Positions 35,694 to 44,568 of a stretch of DNA of 64,000 bases are shown piece after piece. Position 1 is the first letter of the stretch. Every line of letters starts with the position of its first letter. The notes beneath the pieces are model-generated. The model had not been told where the DNA came from, searched no databases, and saw nothing but the letters and a program-made list of their open reading frames with translations. A program made the position numbers and the translations under genes. The stretch covers positions 1-64,000 of the forward strand of contig CALXAM010000058.1 in assembly GCA_944386285.1 (NCBI GenBank). The letters are read 5' to 3'. Origin of the DNA: an uncultured Clostridia bacterium (lineage in GTDB: Bacteria; Bacillota; Clostridia; Oscillospirales; Ruminococcaceae).

Positions 35694-37478
35694 TTAAATT
35701 CGCGAAAAATACTTCTCATTGTACATCTCAAATACACGGCTATATTCATTATTAGAGCCCTCGTGCATTTGTTTTAAATATTCATGACGATCGAGTGTAT
35801 CAAGTTGACGATGGTAACCAATCACATACACGGCAATATTCGAACAGTGATCTGAAATACGCTCCAAATGTGTAAGCAATTCGAGGAATACTAAACCACC
35901 ATCGATGGTGCACTGACCATTTTTTAAGCGTTCAATATGACGGAATTTCAGCGTATCTTCCATCTTATCAACGATCTCTTCCAAAGGCTCCACGTGCGCC
36001 GCAGTCTGCACATCGTCTGTCCTGACACATTCAAGTGCCATATCAATAATTTCAGTAACTGCATCTGCAAGTGCATGAAGTTCTTCCATCGCTTTGTCGG
36101 ACAGCTTAATTCCCTTTTGATGCAGCTGTTCTGCAAGCTCAAGTACGTTAATCGCATAATCGCCAATACGCTCAAATTCTACAATTAACTTCATTTGATA
36201 CGTTACCGTACGGCTATCTTGATCTGTAAGCTCTTGGCTCGTAAGCTCCACCATATAACGGTTAAGCTTATCCTCCATACGATCAATTGCATCTTCAAAT
36301 TCCAAAATATTTTCTTTTCGCTTTAATTCAAACGATTGGAACATCGATACAGAACGCACAAAGTTTTTCCTTGCATAAGCACCCATCAGTTCAACGATTT
36401 CTTTACTGTGAGAAAGTGCGAGCTGCGGTGTACGCAGAAAACGTTCATCCAAAACAGAAACCTGCGGAACCTCTTCCTGTTCCTCGTTTTTCTTTCCGCG
36501 CACGGTGAGAATTGCCAATTTCTCAAGCAATCCAGTAAACGGAATAAACAGAATCGTTGTTACTACGTTAAATGTGATATGCACATACGAAATACCGGTC
36601 ATTGAAATTGGGTCATTCCAGAACGGGAACCCAATAAATATCTGAATGAGGTAAATACCGATAAAGAAGATAATCGTACCGATAATGTTAAAATACAAGT
36701 GTACCATTGCAGCACGGCGTGCATTCTTGTTTGCACCGATACTTGACAACAACGATGTAACACATGTGCCGATATTCTGTCCCAAAATAATCGGAACAGC
36801 TGCAGAAAACGGTACCGCACCAGTCGCTGCCGTTGTCTGCAAAATTGCAACAGAAGCCGAAGAGCTCTGAATAATCGCTGTAACAACCGTACCAACAAGA
36901 ATTCCCAAGAATGGATTGGAAAGTGTTGCAAAGATATTGCGGAACACTTCAGACTCTGACAGTGGTTTTAACGCATCTGTCATAATCATCATGCCGTTAA
37001 ACAAAATCGCAAAGCCAAACATAATTTCTGCTACCATGCGCGGCTTGCTCTTTTTCGTTGCCATAATCACAACAATTGCAATCACAGCAATGACCGGTGT
37101 AAATGTTTCCGGTTTTAAGAATTTCAAAAACATATTGGCGCTTTCTGCATGATTCGGATCTGCAAGACTGACAATTAACGAGGTAACTGTCGTACCGATA
37201 TTTGCACCCATAATAACGCCAATCGCATTACGCAGTTTCAGAATGCCAGCGTTTACCAATCCAACTACAATAACAGTTGTCGCAGAAGAGCTCTGAATTG
37301 TAGCCGTTACAACCAAACCTAAAAGCAAACTCTTGAATACATTGCTTGTCATTTTCTCAAGGGCTTTTTGCATCCGACCGCCTGCCGCACGCTCCAAGCT
37401 GTTACCAAGCAAATTCATGCCGAACAGAAAAAACGCAAGCCCGCCTGCCGCCGTCAGCACACTTAAAAATGTTTCCAT
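35694..37478 (-). CDS. Na/Pi cotransporter family protein with PhoU domain
   Basis: The 594-residue protein has a duplicated Na_Pi_cotrans core with the two signature repeats TIQSSSATTVI and IIQSSSASVAI, eight or more membrane segments up to about residue 320, and a C-terminal PhoU-like helical domain (FEDAIDRMEDKLNRYMVEL, FERIGDYAINVLELA, HLERISDHCSNIAVY). It likely takes up phosphate with sodium and may regulate itself through the PhoU part. It stands alone between tRNA-Leu and the KtrB-like gene. Confidence 0.93.
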   Translation of the reverse strand: METFLSVLTAAGGLAFFLFGMNLLGNSLERAAGGRMQKALEKMTSNVFKSLLLGLVVTATIQSSSATTVIVVGLVNAGILKLRNAIGVIMGANIGTTVTSLIVSLADPNHAESANMFLKFLKPETFTPVIAVIAIVVIMATKKSKPRMVAEIMFGFAILFNGMMIMTDALKPLSESEVFRNIFATLSNPFLGILVGTVVTAIIQSSSASVAILQTTAATGAVPFSAAVPIILGQNIGTCVTSLLSSIGANKNARRAAMVHLYFNIIGTIIFFIGIYLIQIFIGFPFWNDPISMTGISYVHITFNVVTTILFIPFTGLLEKLAILTVRGKKNEEQEEVPQVSVLDERFLRTPQLALSHSKEIVELMGAYARKNFVRSVSMFQSFELKRKENILEFEDAIDRMEDKLNRYMVELTSQELTDQDSRTVTYQMKLIVEFERIGDYAINVLELAEQLHQKGIKLSDKAMEELHALADAVTEIIDMALECVRTDDVQTAAHVEPLEEIVDKMEDTLKFRHIERLKNGQCTIDGGLVFLELLTHLERISDHCSNIAVYVIGYHRQLDTLDRHEYLKQMHEGSNNEYSRVFEMYNEKYFSRI

Positions 37479-37609
37479 AAAACCTCCAACATTTCATATG
37501 AATTTTTCTGATCGCTTTCTCGTATCGAATACACGATACAAATTCATCATACCATAAATCGACATGTTATGCTATAAAAAAATTAAATTTATATGAAATA
37601 TTTTTTAAG

Positions 37610-38989
37610 TCAACCAACCATGATTTTCGCTTCTGGTAACACAGTACTCTTCTGAATCGGTCGCATTGCAAGCGAAAGCGCAAGTGACATCGGCCCGACA
37701 CGTCCCAAAAACATTGCAAGAATCAACGCAATTCGGCCAAAAGCACTGGCATATTCCGTAACACCAATCGTTAAACCGACCGTGCCGAACGCGGAAACCG
37801 ATTCAAATAACGCATTGATTTCCGAAAACATTTCCGGTGAAGAAGTAAAAATAACTATAGCCGTACAAATCATCACAGCTACAAATGCAGCGGATGTAGT
37901 GGCCATCGCTTTATATACAACGCCTTTTTCTACTTTTCTATGATTGATGACTGTATCATTTTTACCACTTAATACGCAAACAACCGTGGCAATCAATACA
38001 TACATCGTCGTTACTTTAATACCGCCGCCGGTAGAGCCTGGTGCCGCACCAATAAACATCAGGATAATAACAGTTAATTTTGTAAGCCCCGTCAGATTCT
38101 CAAGTTGAAATGTATTAAATCCTGCGGTTCTGGATGAAACAGATAAAAAGAAACTATTGATAACTTTCTCTCCGGAATCCATTGAGCCAATCGTTCCAGG
38201 ATTTCCCCATTCTAAAGATGCAATCAACACGGTTCCCAATATCAAAAGTGTTGCGGTACTTATCAAAACGATTTTGGTATGAAGCGCTAGCTTTTTACGA
38301 ATTTTAAAATGATAAATATCCTGCCATACAATGAAGCCCAAACCGCCTGAAATAATCAAGATCGAAATTGTAATAAGCACGAGCGGATTATCATACAGTG
38401 CGCCTAAACTGCTTTGTGCACCTACACCGCCAAATAAATCAAATCCAGCATTGCAGTACGACGAAACCGCTAAAAATAATGAATGAAAAATTCCCTGTGG
38501 TCCATACTCCGGAACCAGCGCAATCATCAGAACGCACGCACCGGCTAATTCAAATAACAATGTCAACACTAAGATCATACTCAAAAGCCGACGAATATCT
38601 GTTGTCGCATCGGTGCTTACCGATTCACGCGCAACCTGAATACTTTTAAATCCAGCTTTTTTTCGAATAGCAAGGTTAAAGAATGTAGCAAATGTAATCA
38701 GTCCTAATCCTCCGCACTGAATGAGTGCTAAAATAACACCTTGTCCAAATCCTGAAAAATAAACACCTGTATTTTGCACCGTAAGCCCTGTTACACAAGT
38801 TGCCGACGTTGCAGTAAACAAGGCGTCCAACGGCGAAGTGAAACGACCCTCCGCAGACGAAATCGGCAGCATAAGCAAAATGGTGCCGACAAAAATGAGC
38901 AGTGCAAAACTGCTCACAATCACACGCGCCGGATTTGAAGAAAACCGGCGAAGTTTACTTCCTTTATTCTTATTTGGCTGTGTAAGCAC
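37610..38989 (-). CDS. ktrB: Potassium uptake protein, TrkH/KtrB family
   Basis: The 459-residue membrane protein has the four pore repeats of the superfamily, visible as ATSATCVTGLTV, VSSYCNAGFDLFG, VSSRTAGFNTF and ESVSAFGTVGLTIG. Length and the Asn/Ser-rich loops fit KtrB, which moves K+ with Na+. A regulatory KtrA (TrkA-N/TrkA-C) subunit is not adjacent and must be elsewhere if present. The start is ATG 38989 after AGGAGGG. Confidence 0.9.
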   Translation of the reverse strand: MLTQPNKNKGSKLRRFSSNPARVIVSSFALLIFVGTILLMLPISSAEGRFTSPLDALFTATSATCVTGLTVQNTGVYFSGFGQGVILALIQCGGLGLITFATFFNLAIRKKAGFKSIQVARESVSTDATTDIRRLLSMILVLTLLFELAGACVLMIALVPEYGPQGIFHSLFLAVSSYCNAGFDLFGGVGAQSSLGALYDNPLVLITISILIISGGLGFIVWQDIYHFKIRKKLALHTKIVLISTATLLILGTVLIASLEWGNPGTIGSMDSGEKVINSFFLSVSSRTAGFNTFQLENLTGLTKLTVIILMFIGAAPGSTGGGIKVTTMYVLIATVVCVLSGKNDTVINHRKVEKGVVYKAMATTSAAFVAVMICTAIVIFTSSPEMFSEINALFESVSAFGTVGLTIGVTEYASAFGRIALILAMFLGRVGPMSLALSLAMRPIQKSTVLPEAKIMVG

Positions 38990-39083
38990 AAATACTCCCT
39001 CCTACTTTCATTTCTCAATCCATTGTGCATTATACCACCACAATGCATAGAATACAACTATATTTAAATATCGCATTTAGGAT

Positions 39084-39112
39084 TTGCATTTTTTCTGATT
39101 TTCAAGTATAAT
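39084..39112 (+). promoter_or_regulatory. Promoter of tRNA-Arg
   Basis: TTGCAT (39084-39089), 17 bases, TATAAT (39107-39112), about 58 bases before the tRNA. Confidence 0.75.
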
Positions 39113-39170
39113 GAGTAGCGGTATCGTATCTTCTTTTATGAACGTTTACCAATTTAAAATCAATAGAAAC

Positions 39171-39247
39171 GTTTCCGTAGCTCAGCTGGATAGAGCGACC
39201 GCCTCCTAAGCGGTAGGCCGGGTGTTCGAATCACCTCGGGAACACCA
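39171..39247 (+). tRNA. tRNA-Arg (anticodon CCU)
   Basis: A 77-base tRNA: acceptor GTTTCCG/CGGGAAC, D-arm GCTC..GAGC, anticodon stem ACCGC-CTCCTAA-GCGGT, T-arm GGGTGTTCGAATCACCT and encoded CCA. Confidence 0.95.
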
Positions 39248-39250
39248 TGT

Positions 39251-39287
39251 GAGTCTGAGCGCACTTTGCGTTTAGACTCTTTTCTTT
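39251..39287 (+). terminator. Terminator of tRNA-Arg
   Basis: GAGTCTGAGCGCA-CTT-TGCGTTTAGACTC followed by TTTTCTTT. It is close in sequence to the tRNA-Leu terminator. Confidence 0.88.
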
Positions 39288-39375
39288 CGTATCAATCTTT
39301 TTTCGCAATAGAAAAGTGATTATATCAAATTCTTATGTGATATCCGGGGATAACAGGAGGTGCAACATACACACA

Positions 39376-40062
39376 ATGAACGAATCCATCTTAATTGTAG
39401 ACGATGAAAAAGAGATTGCCGATTTGATCGAGGTCTATTTAAAAAATGACGGCTATCATGTCTATTCATTCGATAACGGAACGGATGCGCTGCACTGTAT
39501 CGAAACAAAACCAATTGATCTGGCAATCTTAGACGTGATGCTTCCCGATATCGACGGATTCCACCTCTGTCAAAAAATTCGCGAGCGCTTCTTTTTTCCT
39601 GTGATCATGCTTACTGCAAAAATAGAAGACAGTGACAAAATCATGGGATTAACGCTTGGCGCGGATGATTATATCACAAAGCCATTTAATCCTTTAGAAG
39701 TGGTAGCAAGAGTAAAAACACAGCTTCGCCGGTACCATCGATACAATACTGGTATTTCCCCATCGGATGAATACGACATTCGGGGACTGATGATCAACAA
39801 AAACACGCATAAGTGCACGCTTTATGGAAAGGAAATTCCACTGACTCCGATTGAATTCTCTATTTTATGGTATCTGTGTACCCATCAAGGAAACGTTGTT
39901 TCCTCTGAAGAATTGTTTGAATCCGTATGGGGAGAAAAATATCTCGATAACAATAACACTGTAATGGCACATATCGCACGGCTACGGGAAAAGCTGAACG
40001 AACCGCCGCGCCGGCCAAAATATATTAAAACTGTTTGGGGAGTTGGATATACCATTGAATAG
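39376..40062 (+). CDS. vanR: VanR-type response regulator
   Basis: The 228-residue OmpR-class regulator has a receiver domain (ILIVDDEKEI, phospho-Asp in LAILDVMLPD, Lys in YITKPF) and a winged-helix output (IEFSILWYLCTHQGNVVSSEELFESVWGEKY, IKTVWGVGYTIE). Its sensor and a VanY follow directly, which points to the vancomycin-type cell-wall family. ATG 39376 follows AGGAGGTG; in-frame start 39316 lies in the tRNA trailer region. The upstream stretch has a loose direct repeat GTGATTATATC/GTGATATC at about 39317-39347 that could be a binding site. Confidence 0.88.
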   Translation: MNESILIVDDEKEIADLIEVYLKNDGYHVYSFDNGTDALHCIETKPIDLAILDVMLPDIDGFHLCQKIRERFFFPVIMLTAKIEDSDKIMGLTLGADDYITKPFNPLEVVARVKTQLRRYHRYNTGISPSDEYDIRGLMINKNTHKCTLYGKEIPLTPIEFSILWYLCTHQGNVVSSEELFESVWGEKYLDNNNTVMAHIARLREKLNEPPRRPKYIKTVWGVGYTIE

Positions 40063-41137
40063 ACAACAACGCAGTGCTTTGAGCCGCCGCATTTTTTTGC
40101 AGTATATTCTCACATTGATCGGCACCACAGTTGGTTTTATCTTTTTGATATTTTTCTCTTGGCTCATTGCATCAAATATTACATGGTTTGCAGACAATCC
40201 AATCTATATCTTTCTCCATTGGATTAAAACAAACCTGTTATGGGTGAGTATCGTAATCTTATTTCTTCTATTTGCAGTCATCACCTATTTTTTTATGCGC
40301 CGTCCCCTCGGATATCTGGATGATCTGATTGCCGCTTCCAAACAATTAGCTACGCCAAACGAACAGCCGATTGTATTAAAGCAAGTGCTGCAGCCAGTAG
40401 AAACTGAGTTGAATCTCATCCGGGAACAGGCTCTTCGCAATCTCTATTTTGCCAAAGAAGCAGAACAGCGAAAAAATGATTTAATCGTTTACTTGGCACA
40501 CGATTTAAAAACACCTTTAACCAGTGTAATTGGCTACTTAAATCTGCTTCATGATGAGCCGGAGATTTCCACAGAACTGCGTGCCCGTTATACAAATATT
40601 GCGCTTGACAAGGCGTTACGGCTTGAAGATCTCATCAACGAATTTTTTGATATCACTCGATTCAATCTTACGTCTTTGACACTGGAAACAGAACCGGTCA
40701 ACCTAAGCCGAATGCTTGAACAAATTGTTTCAGAATTTACGCCGATCTTGACTGAAAGAAATCTGTCATGGCATACACAAATAGAATCGGATATCGAAAT
40801 TATATGCGATCCGGATAAAATGGAACGTGTATTCGACAATCTGATTCGAAATGCCGTGAATTACAGCTATCCAAACAGCGAGATTTCATTCGCAATGCAC
40901 GTCACAGAAAACACTGTTTGCATTGAACTCAAGAATCACGGAAAAACGATTTCTCCACAAAAGCTGAGCAGGATTTTTGAACAATTTTACCGCGCAGATG
41001 CTTCACGTTCGACAAAAACCGGCGGTGCTGGACTTGGTCTGGCTATTGCAAAGGAAATTGTTTCGCTGCATGGCGGAGAAATTCATGCATCCAGTGCGGA
41101 TGAGCAAATTATATTTACCGTTCTTTTGCCAAGATAG
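40055..41137 (+). CDS. vanS: VanS-type sensor histidine kinase
   Basis: The 360-residue kinase has two membrane segments (about 15-40 and 60-85) with a short external loop, a linker, the H-box YLAHDLKTPLTSVIGYL near residue 148 (phospho-His in AHDLKTP), N-box FDNLIRNAVNYSYPNSE and G-box GGAGLGLAIAKEIVSLHGG. It phosphorylates the VanR-type regulator. Start is TTG 40055, overlapping the vanR stop by 8 bases, with GGGGAG upstream; TTG 40043 lies against that site. The external loop is too short for a large ligand domain. Confidence 0.9.
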   Translation: MNRQQRSALSRRIFLQYILTLIGTTVGFIFLIFFSWLIASNITWFADNPIYIFLHWIKTNLLWVSIVILFLLFAVITYFFMRRPLGYLDDLIAASKQLATPNEQPIVLKQVLQPVETELNLIREQALRNLYFAKEAEQRKNDLIVYLAHDLKTPLTSVIGYLNLLHDEPEISTELRARYTNIALDKALRLEDLINEFFDITRFNLTSLTLETEPVNLSRMLEQIVSEFTPILTERNLSWHTQIESDIEIICDPDKMERVFDNLIRNAVNYSYPNSEISFAMHVTENTVCIELKNHGKTISPQKLSRIFEQFYRADASRSTKTGGAGLGLAIAKEIVSLHGGEIHASSADEQIIFTVLLPR

Positions 41138-41186
41138 AAATGTCATAAAATCGTATGATTTTCGAAAGAAAACGAAGAAATATTCT

Positions 41187-41232
41187 ACGCTCTGATTTGA
41201 TACAATAATCGTATCAAATCAGAGCGTTTTTC
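41187..41232 (+). terminator. Intrinsic terminator between vanS and vanY
   Basis: ACGCTCTGATTTGATAC and GTATCAAATCAGAGCGT are exact 17-base arms around 7 bases, followed by TTTTTC. Only 16 bases separate the T-run from the vanY ATG, leaving no room for a promoter after it. Confidence 0.88.
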
Positions 41233-41248
41233 ATAAAGGGGTATTTCC

Positions 41249-41977
41249 ATGCGTAAAAAGCAAAAAAACAAAATATCATGTATTCTCATATTTCTGTTTA
41301 TTCTTATCCTCTGTTCCTTGCTGACAGGAATTTTTTGGTGTATCTCCAACCTACAAAACAGCAATGTGCCATTCCAAATCAAATCTTCATCTACCGTATC
41401 CTCTTTTACACAATCAAATGAAGCAGAAGAGAACTGGGCACTTATTTTAGTAAACCGCGACCATCCATTACCTGAAGATTACTCGTTTGAACTGATTCGA
41501 CTGGATAACGGTGAGCAGGTAGATAAGCGAATTTTCCCGATGCTTCAAAAAATGTTTGACGACATGCGTGCTGACGGTGTTTATCCGATAGTCGCATCCG
41601 GTTATCGTACCAAAGAAGCGCAGCAGCAAATATTAGAAGATAAAATCAATGAATATGAGTCAGAAGGATATTCTGCCTACGAAGCCAAAGAAAAAGCAGA
41701 GATCTGGGTCGCACTGCCGGATACAAGTGAACATCAGTTAGGACTTGCCGTCGACATCAATGCAGACGGTGTTCATTCCACAGGCGACGAAGTATATCAA
41801 TGGCTGCTTAAAAATAGCTATCGTTATGGATTTGTAAAGCGGTATCCGGAGGACAAAACCGAAATCACCGGCATCATCAATGAACCATGGCATTATCGAT
41901 ATGTAGGCATTGAAGCCGCCGAACAAATGACAAAACAGAATCTTTGCTTAGAGGAATATCTTGAGATGTATCAATAA
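41249..41977 (+). CDS. vanY: D-alanyl-D-alanine carboxypeptidase, VanY family
   Basis: The 242-residue protein has an N-terminal membrane anchor (residues 9-33), then a VanY zinc peptidase domain: VASGYRTKEAQQ, SEHQLGLAVDINADG (His and Asp ligands) and EPWHYRYVG (catalytic Glu, His). It trims the last D-Ala from peptidoglycan stem peptides outside the membrane. VanY lowers vancomycin binding, but with no vanA/B/G ligase or vanX here it may simply remodel wall peptides. Its ribosome site AAAGGGG is next to a strong terminator. Confidence 0.93.
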   Translation: MRKKQKNKISCILIFLFILILCSLLTGIFWCISNLQNSNVPFQIKSSSTVSSFTQSNEAEENWALILVNRDHPLPEDYSFELIRLDNGEQVDKRIFPMLQKMFDDMRADGVYPIVASGYRTKEAQQQILEDKINEYESEGYSAYEAKEKAEIWVALPDTSEHQLGLAVDINADGVHSTGDEVYQWLLKNSYRYGFVKRYPEDKTEITGIINEPWHYRYVGIEAAEQMTKQNLCLEEYLEMYQ

Positions 41978-42087
41978 CATTGAGCTATAAAAATACAAAA
42001 AATATCATTGTAGTTTACTTCATTTAGAATCTGTGGTGATTTTCGTATCAGCTACGATTGATAAAAAATGTTTATGCAAAACTCCGC

Positions 42088-42109
42088 TTTCCTTTTAAAC
42101 AAAAGGAAA
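42088..42109. terminator. Possible terminator between vanY and the tlpA-like gene
   Basis: TTTCCTTTT-AAAC-AAAAGGAAA hairpin lies between the convergent genes. The stem is A/T rich and the T-run weak. Confidence 0.4.
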
Positions 42110-42113
42110 CATT

Positions 42114-42665
42114 TTATTCCCGAATCAGTTCAATCCCTTTAAGCAAATTTGTCTTTGAAATTGCGCCCATCGCACCTGTAACGATGTTGCCGTCCTTATC
42201 AATAAAATAGGTTGTCGGCAGAGAAGAAACGCCATAATTCATGGCTGCCTCCTGATTGACGTCATACAATACCGGAAATGAAAAACCCTGCTCTTTAATA
42301 AATTGTGCACCTTTATCTTTTGTTTCCTGCATGCCGTCGACCATGTCGACCATTAAAAACACAACTTCGCCGTCAAGTTCTTTGGCCACTGCATCAAAAT
42401 CAGGCATTTCCGATTTGCACGGTGGACACCACGATGCCCAAAAATTCAGTACAATCGGCTTTCCGATATAATCCGAAAGTGATACTTCGTTTCCTTCGAG
42501 ATCGACCGCAGTAAAATCTACATACGGAATGGTTTGTGCAGATTCTTCGGTTTCAGGCGCCTGTGTTTGCGTTTGTTTTGAAAGAATCGGATATAAAATT
42601 GCCGCTGCACCAATCAATACAATCAAACCCACTGCCAAGACAAGCCACAACCATTTTTGTTTCAT
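42114..42665 (-). CDS. TlpA/ResA-like membrane-anchored thioredoxin-fold protein
   Basis: The 183-residue protein has an N-terminal anchor (residues about 5-26), a Glu/Thr-rich linker and a thioredoxin domain with WCPPC (active Cys pair), FDLEGNEVSLSDYIGKPIVLNFWAS-like lead-in and cis-Pro in SSLPTTYFID. It reduces disulfides or haem-binding Cys outside the membrane, fed electrons by CcdA upstream (18-base gap). ATG 42665 follows GAGGTGG. Confidence 0.92.
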   Translation of the reverse strand: MKQKWLWLVLAVGLIVLIGAAAILYPILSKQTQTQAPETEESAQTIPYVDFTAVDLEGNEVSLSDYIGKPIVLNFWASWCPPCKSEMPDFDAVAKELDGEVVFLMVDMVDGMQETKDKGAQFIKEQGFSFPVLYDVNQEAAMNYGVSSLPTTYFIDKDGNIVTGAMGAISKTNLLKGIELIRE

Positions 42666-42683
42666 GAAATCCACCTCGTTTTC

Positions 42684-43352
42684 TTAAAATGTAAGCAATG
42701 ACAAGAACATACCGAACAATCCTGTCATCATCAAAATACCAACTATAATAAGCAGTCCGCCTGAAATTAGATTGATCACACGATAATGCGATTTGATCCA
42801 TGCAAATGTAGATTTTAATTTGTCAATCAACACCGCACTGACCACAAACGGAATTCCAAGACCCACCGAATAGCACAACAGCATCAATACACCGGCAAGT
42901 ACATGGCCGCTGCTCGCTGCCATCATCAAAGCGGAACCTAAAAATGCCCCGACACAAGGTGTCCAACCGACAGAAAAAATCACGCCGAATAAAATCGACG
43001 AAAAAAATCCCAATGTATGGTGCTTCATCGTGCCGCGCATCCCTTTAAAAAACGGAAGCTGAAATAAATCCAGCATCGACAAGCCAAACAAAACGATCAC
43101 AGCACCCGCCACAATATTGACAATCGTTTGATATTTTGTTAAAAAGCTGCCGATTGTCCCGGCAAACGCCCCCATCAGTGTAAATATCACAGTAAATCCA
43201 AGTACAAAGCCAAGTGCGTTTTTGATCGCTGCACCTTTTTTATTCTGCGTATCCGTTCCTGCAAAATAGGATACATAAATCGGCAGCATCGGCAAAAGAC
43301 ATGGCGAAATAAATGTAATAATTCCTTCTAAAAAAACAACCAAATATTGCAT
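42684..43352 (-). CDS. ccdA: CcdA-family thiol-disulfide electron carrier
   Basis: The 222-residue membrane protein has six hydrophobic segments and the paired redox Cys in ITFISPCLLPMLP and SVGWTPCVGAFLG. CcdA carries electrons from cytoplasmic thioredoxin across the membrane to partners such as ResA/TlpA, here the next gene. No cytochrome c genes are seen nearby, so the pair may serve oxidative repair or sulfur metabolism. Confidence 0.94.
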   Translation of the reverse strand: MQYLVVFLEGIITFISPCLLPMLPIYVSYFAGTDTQNKKGAAIKNALGFVLGFTVIFTLMGAFAGTIGSFLTKYQTIVNIVAGAVIVLFGLSMLDLFQLPFFKGMRGTMKHHTLGFFSSILFGVIFSVGWTPCVGAFLGSALMMAASSGHVLAGVLMLLCYSVGLGIPFVVSAVLIDKLKSTFAWIKSHYRVINLISGGLLIIVGILMMTGLFGMFLSLLTF

Positions 43353-43389
43353 AAGTAACTCCCGTCAAGTTCAGAATATATACGGCGTT

Positions 43390-43418
43390 AGTATATCATA
43401 ACTTTTTTCAAATGACAA
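43390..43418 (-). promoter_or_regulatory. Promoter of ccdA-tlpA
   Basis: On the minus strand TTGTCA (43418-43413), 17 bases, TATACT (43395-43390). Confidence 0.7.
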
Positions 43419-43421
43419 GAA

Positions 43422-43450
43422 AAAAATCCTCTGTTTTACAGAGGATTTTT
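43422..43450 (-). terminator. Terminator of the siroheme-reductase-like gene
   Basis: AAAAATCCTCTGT and ACAGAGGATTTTT pair around a 3-base loop, 20 bases after the gene stop. Confidence 0.85.
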
Positions 43451-43470
43451 CTATGATTCATTCATTCCAA

Positions 43471-44412
43471 TTACGGACGTTTTTTAAGCTCTGCCGCGAG
43501 AATCTCGTCCTTGCGGCGAAGGAGCTCGTCCGAATAAAGAAGCGCTTCGACTTTCTCCATGCCAAGTCGGTCGATTGTCTGTGAAAAGCGCTCGCCGACA
43601 TAGCCCTGATCGCGGAATAAAAGCATTGCCTTTTCAATAATTGCAAGTGCTTCGTCTTTATCTGTAAACAAACGAGAAAGTGTGCGTCCCTGTGCAACAC
43701 GTTTACCCCAACGGCCGCCGATGTAGATTTTATAGCAATCCACACTGTTGCTTAACGCGTCAAAATAGCATTTTCCAGCGCAGCGTCCGCAGTTTGTGCA
43801 CTCGGTGCTGTCAATTGTCATGCTTGTTTCACCGCGTTTTGCCGCTTTGACCGGACAGGCATCCTCTACCGGACACTTTTTGCAGTTTCTGCATTTCTCT
43901 GCATCAAACTGCGGTGCACGCTGACCGATGATACCAATATCGTTCAAATCCGGTTTTACGCAGTTGTTCGGACATCCACCCACTGCGATTTTAAATTTGT
44001 GCGGAAGTGAAACATTACTGTAACCAACAAAGAAACGATCATGAATTTCCTCAGAAAGAGCAAATGTATCAATCAGGCCGTACTGACAAGTAGTACCTTT
44101 ACAGGACACAACCGGACGTACTTTTGCGCCAGTACCGCCGGTCACAAGACCTTCTTTTGCGATATACTCACGGAACGGTTCGATCTGATCGAACGGAATT
44201 CCCTGTACCTCTACCGTTAAACGGGTGGTAAACGTAATGATGCCGTTTCCAAATTTTTCGGCAGCTTCCGCAATGCAGCGATTCTGTGCCGCGGTAATTT
44301 TGCCGTTTTTCGTAATGATGCGTCCGGAAAAATTATCTGTACCCTTATTGCTCAAAAAGCCAAGGGCTTTCACACGTTTTTCCTCTGCGGGCGGAATCGT
44401 AAGTGCTGCCAT
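43471..44412 (-). CDS. Siroheme sulfite/nitrite reductase-like iron-sulfur protein
   Basis: The 313-residue protein has an N-terminal ferredoxin-like half domain, then the siroheme/4Fe-4S ligand pattern CKGTTCQYG..GGCPNNC near residues 104-150, two ferredoxin-type clusters (CRNCKKCPVEDACP and CTNCGRCAGKCYF) and a helical C-terminus. This is the compact AsrC/Dsr-like clostridial group. It could reduce sulfite or nitrite, or act as an electron-transfer protein; there are no asrA or asrB genes beside it, so its donor is unknown. Confidence 0.85.
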   Translation of the reverse strand: MAALTIPPAEEKRVKALGFLSNKGTDNFSGRIITKNGKITAAQNRCIAEAAEKFGNGIITFTTRLTVEVQGIPFDQIEPFREYIAKEGLVTGGTGAKVRPVVSCKGTTCQYGLIDTFALSEEIHDRFFVGYSNVSLPHKFKIAVGGCPNNCVKPDLNDIGIIGQRAPQFDAEKCRNCKKCPVEDACPVKAAKRGETSMTIDSTECTNCGRCAGKCYFDALSNSVDCYKIYIGGRWGKRVAQGRTLSRLFTDKDEALAIIEKAMLLFRDQGYVGERFSQTIDRLGMEKVEALLYSDELLRRKDEILAAELKKRP

Positions 44413-44568
44413 AATGATTCTCCTTTACTCTTTCAACTCAAAAACAATACACGTCTGATACGTTCAGTATACCACACGATGTCGAATTTGAAAAGTATTT
44501 TCCTCAATCTTTCCCAAAATACCGCTATAGTTTGTTTCGTCCATACCTGATTGTGGGTATAAACTGTT

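Noticed and set aside
35029-39375. Integrative element at the tRNA genes
   Set aside because: Neither tRNA 3' end is repeated as a direct repeat nearby, and no integrase, excisionase gene or phage gene is present.
39376-41977. Calling the locus a vancomycin resistance cluster
   Set aside because: Only regulator, sensor and VanY are present; the ligase and VanX/VanXY/VanT genes needed for resistance are not in the window.
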